Positions 7,942 to 16,936 of a DNA stretch of 42,129 nt are shown one piece after another; position 1 is the first letter of the stretch, and each line of letters starts with the position of its first letter. A program made the translations under genes and the position numbers. Below the pieces are notes generated by a model. The model ran no database searches. It was not told the DNA's origin and saw only the letters and a list, made by a program, of their open reading frames with translations. The DNA is taken from contig JAFAEC010000087.1 of assembly GCA_023424215.1 (NCBI GenBank), forward strand, positions 1 through 42,129, read 5' to 3'. This stretch comes from Pseudomonadota bacterium. Lineage in GTDB: Bacteria; Pseudomonadota; Alphaproteobacteria; Caulobacterales; Caulobacteraceae.

Positions 7942-8411
7942 CCGTCATCACCCATTCCCGGCGCAAGTCCCGCCTCGCCAGCCTGATCGACAGCGCGGGC
8001 GGAATCACGGTCGGCGCGGCTCTGACGCGCGCTCGCGCCAACATTTCGGAGCTGCGCGACAGGGCCCTTGTTGAGGTGACCCGGCACATCGGCGAGCTGG
8101 CCGCCCTCCAGCAGCCGACGACAGCGGACGACAGGGCCGAAAGCCTTCGCCGCATCTACCAGTCGGCCAATCATCTCATCGACGCCGCCAGCCCGTTCGG
8201 CCTTGAGGAAGTCAGCGCCGTGGCGTCCAGCCTGTGCGACATGGTCGACCGGGCGGCGGGGCAATCGGGCTTCGACTGGCGGATCCTGCAGGTTCACATC
8301 CAGGCCCTGCAGCTACTGGACGCCTTGCCGGACGAAGCCGCCGCGGAGCGCGATGCAGTCACCTCCCATCTGGCCAGGATGGTTGCGAGCAAGTTCGGTC
8401 AGGCCGGCTGA
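7938..8411 (+). CDS. HPt-like four-helix protein paired with the response regulator
   Basis: This 157-residue, predicted all-alpha protein has a segment (YQSANHLIDAASPFGLEEVSAVASSLCDMVD, about residues 75-105) that follows the pattern of histidine phosphotransfer domains: a His, then FG, then a helix ending SLC. Aligned without gaps, His79 falls one position after the usual phosphorylated His, whose place is taken by Asn78. Phosphotransfer is therefore possible but unproven. The start is a TTG overlapping the stop of the receiver gene (TTGA); no ATG lies nearby in frame, so translational coupling is the likely mode. Its 3' end overlaps the convergent ABC exporter gene by 13 bp. Confidence 0.6.
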   Translation: MTVITHSRRKSRLASLIDSAGGITVGAALTRARANISELRDRALVEVTRHIGELAALQQPTTADDRAESLRRIYQSANHLIDAASPFGLEEVSAVASSLCDMVDRAAGQSGFDWRILQVHIQALQLLDALPDEAAAERDAVTSHLARMVASKFGQAG

Positions 8412-10297
8412 CGCTCGATCCTCGCGCCGCGCGTCTGCTTGCGCCACAGGGCCGCATATTCCCCACCCTGACGCGCCACCAGCTCATGGTGCGCCCCGCG
8501 CTCGACGATGCGCCCGGCCTTCAGCACCAGGATCTGGTCGGCATCGGCGATGGTCGACAGCCGGTGGGCCACGACCAGGGTGGTGCGACCGGCCCGCGCC
8601 CGGCGCAGGGTCTTCTGGATGGCCGCCTCGGTGCGGCTATCGAGGGCGCTGGTGGCCTCGTCGAGGATGAGGATGCAGGGGTCAGCCAGCAACGCGCGAG
8701 CGATGCCGACGCGTTGACGCTCGCCGCCCGACAGCTTCAGGCCACGCTCGCCGACCACGGTGTCCAGCCCGTGCGGCAGGGCGCCGATGAAGTCCGCCAG
8801 CTCGGCGGCCTCGGCGGCGGCCCAGATCGCCGCTTCGTCCGCCTCCGGGCGCGCGAAGCCGATGTTGGCCCGGAGCGTGTCGTTGAACAGGGCGACATCC
8901 TGCGGCACCAGCGCCACCGCCGTGCGGAGGGATTCCTGCGTCACCGCGCGCACGTCCTGGCCGTCGATCAGCACCCGGCCTTCCTGCGGGTCGAGCAGTC
9001 GCAGGGCCAGCTTCACGATGGTCGACTTGCCCGAGCCCGAAGGACCGACCAGCGCCGTGGTCGTGCCGGCGGGGGCGAGGAAGCTGACGTCCTCGAGGCC
9101 GTTGGCGCGCGCGTCGTGGCGGAAGCCGACGTCCTCGAAGGCGAGCGAGGCGCCCTGCACCCCGGCTGGCCGGACCAGCGGCGGGGCGCCGGGCGCGTCG
9201 GCGACCTGCGGCGTCTGCCGCGTCACCTTCAGCATCTCCTCCATGTCGATGAAGGACTGGCGGATTTCGCGGTAGGCGAAGCCGAGGATGTTCAGCGGCG
9301 CGTAGAGGGAGATCATGATCAGCACGGCCGCCGTCACGTCGCCCGGCCCCATGCGCCCGGCCGCGGCCTCGAAGCCGGCCATGACAGCCATGACGCCGAG
9401 GCCGACGTTCATGATCGAGGCCTGAACGATGTTGAGCAGGGCAAGCGAGCTGTTCGCCTTCAGGGCCGCTCGCGTGTAGGCGCCCAGCGCCGCGTCATAG
9501 GCCCGCGCCGCCCGCGCCTCGGCGCCGAACGACTTGACCGTCTCGTAGTTCAATAGTGCGTCGACCGACACGCCTGCCGCCTGGGTGTCGGCGGTGTTCA
9601 TCTCGCGTCGGTGCTCGATCCGCCAGTTCGACAGGGCGAAGGTCGAGATCGCGTAGATCGCCACCACGACGACGGCGAGCGCCCCGAAGCGCCAGTCGTA
9701 CTTCCCGGCCAGCACCCCTGCGGCCAGCACCAGCTCCACCCCCGTCGGCACGAGGTTGAAGGCGAGGATCCGTAGCAGGAAGTCCACCGCCCGCGACCCG
9801 CGATCCATGGTCCGGGACAGGGCTCCGGAGCGCTTGGTCTGATGGAAATCCAGCGACAGGCTGAGTGCATGGGCGAAGGTTTCGGCCGCGGCCGTGCGCT
9901 GCGCCGCGGCCCGCACCGGCGCGAAGACCACGTCCGAGGCGTTGGGCGCCACCGCCGCCAGCAGACGGACGAAGGCCCAGCCCACGGCGAAGGCGGCGAA
10001 GCCGAGACCGAAGGCGACGCCGGCCCCCTGCCCCGCCGCCAGATGATTGACGGCCGCGCCGAGCACCAGCGGCGCAACCACGTTCAGGGCCTTGCCTGAA
10101 AGGGTCATCGCGATGGCGGCGCCAAGGCGAAGGCGCAGTTGCGGAGCGCCCGAGCGGGCCACCAGCCGCGCGAGATCGATCAGCGCCAGCATCGTGGGCG
10201 GCCCGTCCGCCCGCTCGACACTTCCCGCCCTCGCCGCCTTCGCTACCGGATCGGACCTGCGCCCCGACCGCTCACCTCGCATCGCCATGGGCCGCAT
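8399..10297 (-). CDS. Atm1/ABCB7-type ABC exporter (fused permease and ATPase)
   Basis: This 632-residue half-transporter would work as a homodimer in the inner membrane. The N-terminal part (about 45-360) holds the six-helix exporter domain, including NYETVKSFGAE, the signature of the Atm1/ABCB7/HMT1 group. The C-terminal ATPase domain (about 385-625) has Walker A GPSGSGKST, the Q-loop VPQDVALF, the signature LSGGERQRVGIARALL, Walker B ILILDEATSALD and the H-loop VAHRLSTI. Bacterial relatives export glutathione-linked compounds or metal-thiol complexes; the actual cargo here is inferred. The ATG at 10297 is the furthest upstream choice, and a start nearer MLALIDLARL is possible. Confidence 0.88.
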   Translation of the reverse strand: MRPMAMRGERSGRRSDPVAKAARAGSVERADGPPTMLALIDLARLVARSGAPQLRLRLGAAIAMTLSGKALNVVAPLVLGAAVNHLAAGQGAGVAFGLGFAAFAVGWAFVRLLAAVAPNASDVVFAPVRAAAQRTAAAETFAHALSLSLDFHQTKRSGALSRTMDRGSRAVDFLLRILAFNLVPTGVELVLAAGVLAGKYDWRFGALAVVVVAIYAISTFALSNWRIEHRREMNTADTQAAGVSVDALLNYETVKSFGAEARAARAYDAALGAYTRAALKANSSLALLNIVQASIMNVGLGVMAVMAGFEAAAGRMGPGDVTAAVLIMISLYAPLNILGFAYREIRQSFIDMEEMLKVTRQTPQVADAPGAPPLVRPAGVQGASLAFEDVGFRHDARANGLEDVSFLAPAGTTTALVGPSGSGKSTIVKLALRLLDPQEGRVLIDGQDVRAVTQESLRTAVALVPQDVALFNDTLRANIGFARPEADEAAIWAAAEAAELADFIGALPHGLDTVVGERGLKLSGGERQRVGIARALLADPCILILDEATSALDSRTEAAIQKTLRRARAGRTTLVVAHRLSTIADADQILVLKAGRIVERGAHHELVARQGGEYAALWRKQTRGARIERQPA

Positions 10298-10333
10298 ATG
10301 GCCCGCGCCGGAGGCGAAGCAATGGCGAAGGTC

Positions 10334-11539
<1,206 letters not shown>

Positions 11540-11564
11540 GGTCAGTCCTGTCCCGAAAGAGAAA

Positions 11565-11592
11565 CGGCGCGACATCCCGGGATGCCGCGCCG
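11565..11592 (-). terminator. Hairpin behind the SCP2 gene, upstream of acyl-CoA dehydrogenase
   Basis: On the minus strand the sequence forms CGGCGCG-G-CATCCC / GGGATG-T-CGCGCCG, an almost continuous 14-bp stem (one G-U pair) with practically no loop beyond the tip bases, followed by TTTCTCTTTC. It begins 26 bp after the SCP2 stop and ends 26 bp before the acyl-CoA dehydrogenase ATG, so it could act as a terminator or partial attenuator inside the gene pair. The pyrimidine tract is mixed, so termination strength is uncertain. Confidence 0.55.
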
Positions 11593-11617
11593 CCGTATTC
11601 CTTGCCTCAGCGCAAAC

Positions 11618-11923
11618 TCAGCGCTTCAGCAGCGGCGCGAGCTTCTGGGCGATCATCATGTCGCCCGCGATCTTCAGCTTGCCCTGCATGAAGGCCATCA
11701 TCGGGTCCAGCCGGCCTTCGGACAGGGCCATGAAGTCGTCCCAGGAAATCGACACCGTGGCGTCGGCGGGCTTGTCCTCGTTGGTCACGGTGTTCGGGAC
11801 CGAGGCCCCGTCGATGTAGATCTTGCCGGTGTCGCCCAAGTCGATCTTCACGGTCTTGCCCAGACCGGAGTTGTCGCCGACGGCGCCGCGGATGTGTTCG
11901 GTGACGGAGGCCAGGTCAGCCAT
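11618..11923 (-). CDS. SCP2 sterol-carrier-like lipid-binding protein
   Basis: This 101-residue single-domain protein matches the SCP2 fold. It begins MADLASVTEHIRGAV, has a strand pair around KIDLGDTGKIYIDGA, a central DATVSISWDDFMALSEGRLDPMMAFMQGKLKIAGD, which is the most conserved part of the family, and a short C-terminal helix (MIAQKLAPLL). Such proteins bind acyl-CoAs or other lipids in a hydrophobic tunnel. It lies just upstream of an acyl-CoA dehydrogenase on the same strand, so a role in fatty-acyl handling is a reasonable inference. Length and start are standard. Confidence 0.9.
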   Translation of the reverse strand: MADLASVTEHIRGAVGDNSGLGKTVKIDLGDTGKIYIDGASVPNTVTNEDKPADATVSISWDDFMALSEGRLDPMMAFMQGKLKIAGDMMIAQKLAPLLKR

Positions 11924-12031
11924 TGACGTCTCTCCCTGAAGACGGTGAAGATCCGGACCTAGACCGCGCGCGGTCGGCTGCCAAGATCACGCGAGGTCAA
12001 GTTCGCGTGGCGCTTCGTCGCCCCGCCCTCC

Positions 12032-12661
12032 TCAGTAGAAGGCCGTATCCCGCTCCAGCCGCGGCGGCGGTCCATAGGAGGGGACGGAGCGCCAGACCAC
12101 TCCACCCTCGCTGTAGACGCGAGCCGCCGCCCGGCGGGCTTCGAGGCGCGCCATGTGCTCGCGGCGAGCGCGGCGCTCGGCGCGATAGTCCGGCCCCGGC
12201 GCGTCGAAGCCGTAGGGGTTGGCCGGCTCCGGCCGCTCCTCCATCGCCGGCTGCCAGGCGGTCGGCCTCACTTCCGCCGCAGCGCGCTCTACGGCCTGCG
12301 CCTCGCGACGCCAGCGGGGCGGTTCCGGCAGGGGCGGCAGGGGCTCCAGCCAGGCGTCGGCGTAGTAGTCGTCGAAGCGGTCCCCGGAATCCGATTGCCG
12401 CAGGCTCACATGCTGATAGCCGTCCACCAGTTCGCCGACGTCCATCCGCCCTCCCGGGTCGATTTCCGGCGCCGGCGGCTGCACCACCTCGATCCTCAGC
12501 CCTTCTCCCATGATGGCCGCAGCGCCGCCTCCGCCCGGCAGGCGGGCCACGCCCGCGGCTCCCAGCCCCAGGACGGCGACAGCCGCCAGCGGACCGGCGA
12601 TGAGAAGCTTCATCCGCGAGCGATCGACGGACGGCGGGGACGGACGGGCTTCGGGGGACAT
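12032..12661 (-). CDS. Hypothetical proline/arginine-rich protein with one N-terminal membrane segment
   Basis: I do not recognise this 209-residue protein. After a short polar leader (MSPEARPSPPSVDRSR) there is one hydrophobic segment (about residues 18-38, MKLLIAGPLAAVAVLGLG) that could be a signal anchor. The remainder is rich in Pro, Arg, Glu and Ala, with acidic-aromatic patches (GDRFDDYYADAWLEPLPPLPEPP) and a C-terminal RSVPSYGPPPRLERDTAFY. I chose ATG 12661 because GAGGAG lies 7 bp before it. If the protein starts at ATG 12613 (MKLLIAG) it would have a classical signal peptide instead. It stands alone between the SCP2 gene and tRNA-Ser. Function is unknown. Confidence 0.6.
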   Translation of the reverse strand: MSPEARPSPPSVDRSRMKLLIAGPLAAVAVLGLGAAGVARLPGGGGAAAIMGEGLRIEVVQPPAPEIDPGGRMDVGELVDGYQHVSLRQSDSGDRFDDYYADAWLEPLPPLPEPPRWRREAQAVERAAAEVRPTAWQPAMEERPEPANPYGFDAPGPDYRAERRARREHMARLEARRAAARVYSEGGVVWRSVPSYGPPPRLERDTAFY

Positions 12662-12772
12662 CACGGGGCTCCTCGACTGCCCCATCAGAATCCGTGAACG
12701 CCGGTTTGGTTCGACCGGAGCCATGCGGCGTCGGCCGACCGCGGCGAAACGATCGCTTATCGAGGGAGGATC

Positions 12773-12864
12773 TGGCGGAGACGGAGGGATTCGAACCCTC
12801 GGTACCCCTTACAGGGTACGACGATTTAGCAAACCGTTGCCTTCAGCCACTCGGCCACGTCTCC
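12773..12864 (-). tRNA. tRNA-Ser (anticodon GCU) with encoded CCA
   Basis: Read on the minus strand, the acceptor arms are GGAGACG (12864-12858) and CGTCTCC (12783-12777), followed by discriminator G and an encoded CCA (12775-12773). The D-arm has GGCCGAGTGGCTGAAGGC. The anticodon stem ACGGT/ATCGT closes a TTGCTAA loop with anticodon GCT, for Ser codons AGC/AGU. A long variable arm (GTACCC...GGGTAC) marks a class II tRNA, and the T-arm contains GGTTCGAATCC. The gene is 92 nt and looks intact. Confidence 0.97.
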
Positions 12865-12877
12865 GGCAGGCGGCGTG

Positions 12878-12904
12878 CTTAGCGGAGCGCGCGGGCCGGC
12901 GCAA
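12878..12904 (-). promoter_or_regulatory. Candidate promoter of tRNA-Ser
   Basis: On the minus strand TTGCGC (12904-12899) is followed after 15 bases by GCTAAG (12883-12878), ending 14 bases before the tRNA 5' end. The spacing and the GCTA-type -10 resemble alphaproteobacterial housekeeping promoters. This is a pattern match only. Confidence 0.4.
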
Positions 12905-12949
12905 CGGGTCTGGCCGGCAGGGACGTTAACGTGACAGTGAGGGGGCGCC

Positions 12950-14539
12950 GTGCAGGGTTCCAGCGAACTCCCGCCGGAACGCATGACCGATACCGCAAGC
13001 CGCCTTGACCTGGCCGATGCGCCCCCCACGGGCGGCGAGGCCGTGCGCCTGCGCGCCTGGGCGGCGGAGGCGGAGCCGGTGGGGGACGCCTCGTCGCGCC
13101 GCGGTCCGTTTCGCCCCGAAGTCTGGCTGAACGCCCGGCAGCGCCACGCATCGCGACTCGCCGCCCACTACTTCCGGGCGTTCGACGTGCTCGCAGTCGT
13201 CGCCGTCACCCTTCTGGTCGCCTGGGCCGCAGCCTCCGGCCCCCTGGCCAAGGTCGAGGTCTGGCGGGTCGCCCCCTTTGTCGCGGGGGCGGCGACAACC
13301 CTCGGACTGATGCGCTCCACCGGCCGGTACCGGTTCGCCCGCGGCCAGCGGACCGCCATGCATCTCGCCTCGGTTGCGGCGATCGTGGCCCTCGGCGCCG
13401 CCGCAGCCGTGGCGGTCGCGATCCTGCTGAACGCCGGCGAAGCCCAATGGACCGCCTATCTGGTGTGGGCGGGACTGCTGCTGATCACCCTCAACGCCCT
13501 GCATACGGGCTGGAGCGATCTGGTGGGCCGCTGGCGCGCCAGCGGCGCCCTGACCCCGAACATCGTCCTGGTCGGGGCCACCCGGCGCGCCGAAGCCCTG
13601 ATCCGGGAGGCGCTGCAGCGCCGCGATCTCAATGTGCTCGGCATCTTCGACGACCGCCTGGCGCGGGCGCCCAAGGCCGTGGCCGGCGTGCCGGTGCTCG
13701 GGACGGCGGACGACCTGCTCGCCCACCGGATGACGCCATACGTCGACCGCATCGTGCTGGCCATCGACCCGCGCGCCGAGGCCCGGGTGCGCGATCTGAC
13801 GGCGCGCCTGCGGGTGTTGCCCAACGAGGTCACCCTCCTGGTGGAGCCGGACGGGCCGGTGGAAACCGCCTCCGCCCTCGACCGACTCGCCGCCGCCCCC
13901 CTGGCCGACGTGCAGGGTCAGGTGGACGCGGATCGTCGCGCCTTCAACAAGCGGCTGCAGGATCTCGTCCTCGGCCTGCTCGCCCTCGTGCTGCTGGCCC
14001 CGCTGATGGCGCTTCTCGCCCTCGCCATCCGGCTCGACAGCCCGGGCCCGATCCTGTTTCGCCAGCGCCGCCATGGCTTCAACCAGGAAGAGATCGTCGT
14101 CTGGAAATTCCGCTCCATGCGTCACGAGGCCGCCGATGCGACAGCGAGCCGGCAGGTGACTTCCGACGACGACCGCGTCACCCGCGTGGGACGCTTCATC
14201 CGCAAGACCAGCCTCGACGAGCTGCCCCAGCTGGTCAACGTCATCCGGGGTGAGATGTCCCTCGTCGGCCCCCGTCCGCACGCCATCGGCATGAAGACGG
14301 GTCACGTGGAATCGGCGCGGCTCGTGGCGGAGTACGCACATCGCCACCGCATCAAGCCGGGCATGACCGGCTGGGCCGCCATCAACGGCTCGCGAGGGCC
14401 TCTCCACACCGCCCAGGACGTGCGTCGCCGCGTGCAGCTCGACATCGACTACGTCGAACGCCAGAGCCTGTGGATGGACCTGTGGATCATGGCCGTCACC
14501 GTGCCGGTTCTGCTCGGCGACCGCGCGGCGGTCCGGTGA
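12950..14539 (+). CDS. Polyprenyl-phosphate sugar phosphotransferase (WcaJ/HfsE-like)
   Basis: This 529-residue membrane enzyme should start repeat-unit synthesis by moving a hexose-1-phosphate from a UDP-sugar to undecaprenyl phosphate. It has N-terminal membrane helices (about 75-190), a Rossmann-like middle domain (PNIVLVGATRRAEALIREAL), another helix (about 335-365) and the bacterial sugar-transferase domain, with SPGPILFRQRRHG, VWKFRSMR, RFIRKTSLDELPQLVNVIRGEMSLVGPRPH and KPGMTGWAAINGSRG. Start: GTG 12950 has GAGGGGG a few bases before it, while ATG 12983 has no clear ribosome site. It heads an operon with a flippase and two glycosyltransferases. It is of the HfsE/PssY/PssZ type; which one cannot be told by eye. 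Confidence 0.9.
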   Translation: MQGSSELPPERMTDTASRLDLADAPPTGGEAVRLRAWAAEAEPVGDASSRRGPFRPEVWLNARQRHASRLAAHYFRAFDVLAVVAVTLLVAWAAASGPLAKVEVWRVAPFVAGAATTLGLMRSTGRYRFARGQRTAMHLASVAAIVALGAAAAVAVAILLNAGEAQWTAYLVWAGLLLITLNALHTGWSDLVGRWRASGALTPNIVLVGATRRAEALIREALQRRDLNVLGIFDDRLARAPKAVAGVPVLGTADDLLAHRMTPYVDRIVLAIDPRAEARVRDLTARLRVLPNEVTLLVEPDGPVETASALDRLAAAPLADVQGQVDADRRAFNKRLQDLVLGLLALVLLAPLMALLALAIRLDSPGPILFRQRRHGFNQEEIVVWKFRSMRHEAADATASRQVTSDDDRVTRVGRFIRKTSLDELPQLVNVIRGEMSLVGPRPHAIGMKTGHVESARLVAEYAHRHRIKPGMTGWAAINGSRGPLHTAQDVRRRVQLDIDYVERQSLWMDLWIMAVTVPVLLGDRAAVR

Positions 14540-14552
14540 CGCGGAGCCGGTG

Positions 14553-16004
14553 ATGTTCTGGAAGGGCGTCTGGGGCTACCTGCCCGCCAACATCGTCCAG
14601 GGCGTGGTCGGCTTCCTGACCATCGTCCTGTTCACCCGCCTGCTCGAGCCGGCGGAGTTCGGTCTCTACGCCCTCGCCTTTTCGATCGTGACCCTGGCCC
14701 ATGTGGGCGTGTTCAGCTGGCTGGAGGCGGCGATGGCCCGTTTCTGGGCCGCGGAGACGCCCGGCGACGGCCTCCGCGGTCACTTCGCCAGCCTCTACCG
14801 GGTCGCCTTCGCCCTCTCCGCCGGCTTCCTCGCCCTCGCGGCCCTCGCCCTGTGGCTGTGGCCGGGCGCCCCTCTCTTCCGCATCGCGCTCGCCGCCGGC
14901 CTCGCCGGGGTGCCCGTCCGCTGCCTCGTCAAGCTGGGACAGGAGCGCTACCGGGCCGCGGGCGAAATCGGCAAGGCGGCCGGGCTCGACATGGCCACCA
15001 CCGCCGGAGGGCTCGTCATCGGCGTCGGTTTCGCGCTCGGCGGCGCCGGGGGCGCGGCGCCCCTGCTCGGCCTTGGCCTCGCGCCCTTGCTCGCCCTCCC
15101 CTTCGTCCTGCCCGGAGAGCTGCGCGAGGCGCGCGGCGGCCGGGTGGAGCCCGACCGGGTCCGCAGCTACGCCAGATACGGCTATCCGATCGCCGCCTCG
15201 CTGGCGCTGACCGTGGTGCTCGCCTCGACCGACCGCTTCCTGCTGGCCGCCTTCATGGACGAGGCCGCGGTCGGCGCCTATCACGCGGGCTATTCCATCG
15301 CGAACCGGACCCTCGACGTCTTGTTTCTCTGGCTGGGGTCGGCCGGCCAGCCCGCCCTGGTGATGGCGCTGGAGCGCGGCGGCGCGGGACGCCTGAAGGT
15401 GGCGGCGCGCGAACAGCTGTCGACCTTCCTCCTTATCGGCCTGCCCGCCGCCGCCGGGGTGGCGCTCGTCGCCCGGCCGCTGGCCGAGGTCCTCATCGGC
15501 GAGGAGCTGCGGGTCGCGGCCGCCTCCATCACGCCGTGGATCGCGCTCTCCGCCCTGCTCTACGGTCTCACCGCCTACTACTTCGGACAGGCCTTCACCC
15601 TCGGTCGGCGGACGAAGCATCTGCTCGCCGCCATGGCCCTGCCGGCGGCCGCCAATGTCGTCCTGAACCTCATCCTCGTGCCGCGTTTCGGCCTGATGGG
15701 CGCGGCCTGGGCGACAGCGGCCAGTTTCGCGCTGGGCCTGGCGGCGACCCTCCTGATGGGACGACGCGTGTTGCCCCTGCCCATGGCCTGGGACAGCCTC
15801 GTCCGGTGTGCGGTCGCCACCGGCGTCATGGCCCTGGTTGTTTCGCTGCTCCCCCCCATCGGAGGGCTCGCGGAGCTGGCGCTGGACGCCACGACCGGCG
15901 GCCTCGTCTACGCCCTCGCGGCCCTGGCTCTCAACGCCGCCGGCGTCCGCGACGTCGCGGGCCGGCTGCTGGTCCGTCTGCGCGAGATGAGGGCCGCCGC
16001 ATGA
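14553..16004 (+). CDS. Polysaccharide repeat-unit flippase (Wzx/HfsF-like, MOP superfamily)
   Basis: This protein of about 483 residues is almost entirely hydrophobic helices (roughly 12-14). It begins FWKGVWGYLPANIVQGVVGFLTIVLFTRLLEPAEFGLYAL, the standard start of Wzx-like polysaccharide biosynthesis proteins, and has ASTDRFLLAAFMDEAAVGAYHAGYSIA in the second half. It should flip the undecaprenyl-linked sugar across the inner membrane. I chose ATG 14553 over the immediately preceding GTG; GGAG lies about 8 bp upstream. It sits 13 bp after the sugar-phosphate transferase, and its stop overlaps the next glycosyltransferase start (ATGA). Confidence 0.87.
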   Translation: MFWKGVWGYLPANIVQGVVGFLTIVLFTRLLEPAEFGLYALAFSIVTLAHVGVFSWLEAAMARFWAAETPGDGLRGHFASLYRVAFALSAGFLALAALALWLWPGAPLFRIALAAGLAGVPVRCLVKLGQERYRAAGEIGKAAGLDMATTAGGLVIGVGFALGGAGGAAPLLGLGLAPLLALPFVLPGELREARGGRVEPDRVRSYARYGYPIAASLALTVVLASTDRFLLAAFMDEAAVGAYHAGYSIANRTLDVLFLWLGSAGQPALVMALERGGAGRLKVAAREQLSTFLLIGLPAAAGVALVARPLAEVLIGEELRVAAASITPWIALSALLYGLTAYYFGQAFTLGRRTKHLLAAMALPAAANVVLNLILVPRFGLMGAAWATAASFALGLAATLLMGRRVLPLPMAWDSLVRCAVATGVMALVVSLLPPIGGLAELALDATTGGLVYALAALALNAAGVRDVAGRLLVRLREMRAAA

Positions 16005-16936
16005 GCCGCGCCGGGATCCACGACAACACGGGCCGGGCGCGCGCCCGTCCGTCTGTGTCGGTCCTCATCCCCTTCCTTAGGGACGACCCGACCGACCTGC
16101 TCGGACGGCTCGACGCGGAGGCGGCGGCCCTGCACGGACGCGTCGAGATTGTCCTCCTCGACGACGGCACCGCCGATGCGGCCCTGACCGCGCGGCTGGT
16201 GGAACGCGTCTCCGCCATGGCTCTCCCGGCGCGCCTCATCACCCTGCTGGCGAACGAGGGCCGCGCCCGCGGACGGAACCGGCTAGCTTCCGCAGCCCGC
16301 GGCGGCAGCCTGCTGTTCCTGGACAGCGACATGCGGCCGGACCGACCTGATTTTCTCCAGACATGGGCCGACCTCGTCGCGCGCGACGATCCCGCCGTCG
16401 CCTTCGGCGGCTTCTCCCTGTTGCAGGCTCCGGACGAGCCGCGCTTCGCGGTACACCGGGCGCTGGCCGGAAAGTCGGAATGCGTCGCCGCCGCCGAGCG
16501 CGCGAAGCAGCCCGAGAAGTACGTCTACACGTCCAACCTGCTGGTCCGGCGCGACGTGTTCGAGGCCGAGGCGTTCGACCCCGGCTTCACCGGCTGGGGC
16601 TGGGAGGACGTCGAGTGGGCCATGCGGGTCTCGCGCCGGTTCGCAGTCGTCCACGTCGACAATCCCGCCACCCACATGGGGCTCGACACCGTCGAGGCGC
16701 TGGCCGGCAAATACGAACAGTCGGCGCCGAACTTCGGCCGGATGGCGAGCCGGCACCCTGAGGTCGTCGCCGACTACCCCAGTTACCGGGCGGCGCGCCT
16801 GCTCAAGCGTCTGCCCCTGCTGCCTGCCCTGCGCCGGTTGATGCGCGGCGCGGCCACGGCCGGCTGGCTGCCCGTCGGCGCCCGCGCCTTCTCGCTGCGG
16901 CTCTACCGGGCCGCTCTCTATGCGGACGCGGTTTGA
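16001..16936 (+). CDS. Family 2 glycosyltransferase with a GWGWED motif
   Basis: This 311-residue GT-A enzyme starts with the nucleotide-sugar fold (SVSVLIPFLRDD), has a DDG (VLLDDGTAD) and the metal-binding DSD (LFLDSDMRPDR), and then FDPGFTGWGWEDVEWAMRV. The latter resembles the galactosyltransferase C-domain motif (Glyco_transf_7C) found in several chain-making GT2 enzymes, where the ED pair is catalytic. It should add one sugar of the repeat unit on the cytoplasmic face of the inner membrane; donor and acceptor are unknown. Its ATG overlaps the flippase stop and its stop overlaps the next start, so translation is coupled. It might occupy the place of HfsG, but I cannot confirm orthology. 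Confidence 0.83.
   Translation: MSRAGIHDNTGRARARPSVSVLIPFLRDDPTDLLGRLDAEAAALHGRVEIVLLDDGTADAALTARLVERVSAMALPARLITLLANEGRARGRNRLASAARGGSLLFLDSDMRPDRPDFLQTWADLVARDDPAVAFGGFSLLQAPDEPRFAVHRALAGKSECVAAAERAKQPEKYVYTSNLLVRRDVFEAEAFDPGFTGWGWEDVEWAMRVSRRFAVVHVDNPATHMGLDTVEALAGKYEQSAPNFGRMASRHPEVVADYPSYRAARLLKRLPLLPALRRLMRGAATAGWLPVGARAFSLRLYRAALYADAV

Noticed and set aside
12773..12864. tRNA-Ser as the integration site of a genomic island carrying the polysaccharide genes
   Set aside because: The tRNA 3' end points away from the polysaccharide locus, no integrase or flanking repeat of the tRNA end is seen, and composition does not shift.
12923..12932. Perfect 10-bp palindrome ACGTTAACGT before the sugar-phosphate transferase gene
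   Set aside because: It includes one TTAA but no second CtrA half-site, and it is too short to assign to a regulator.
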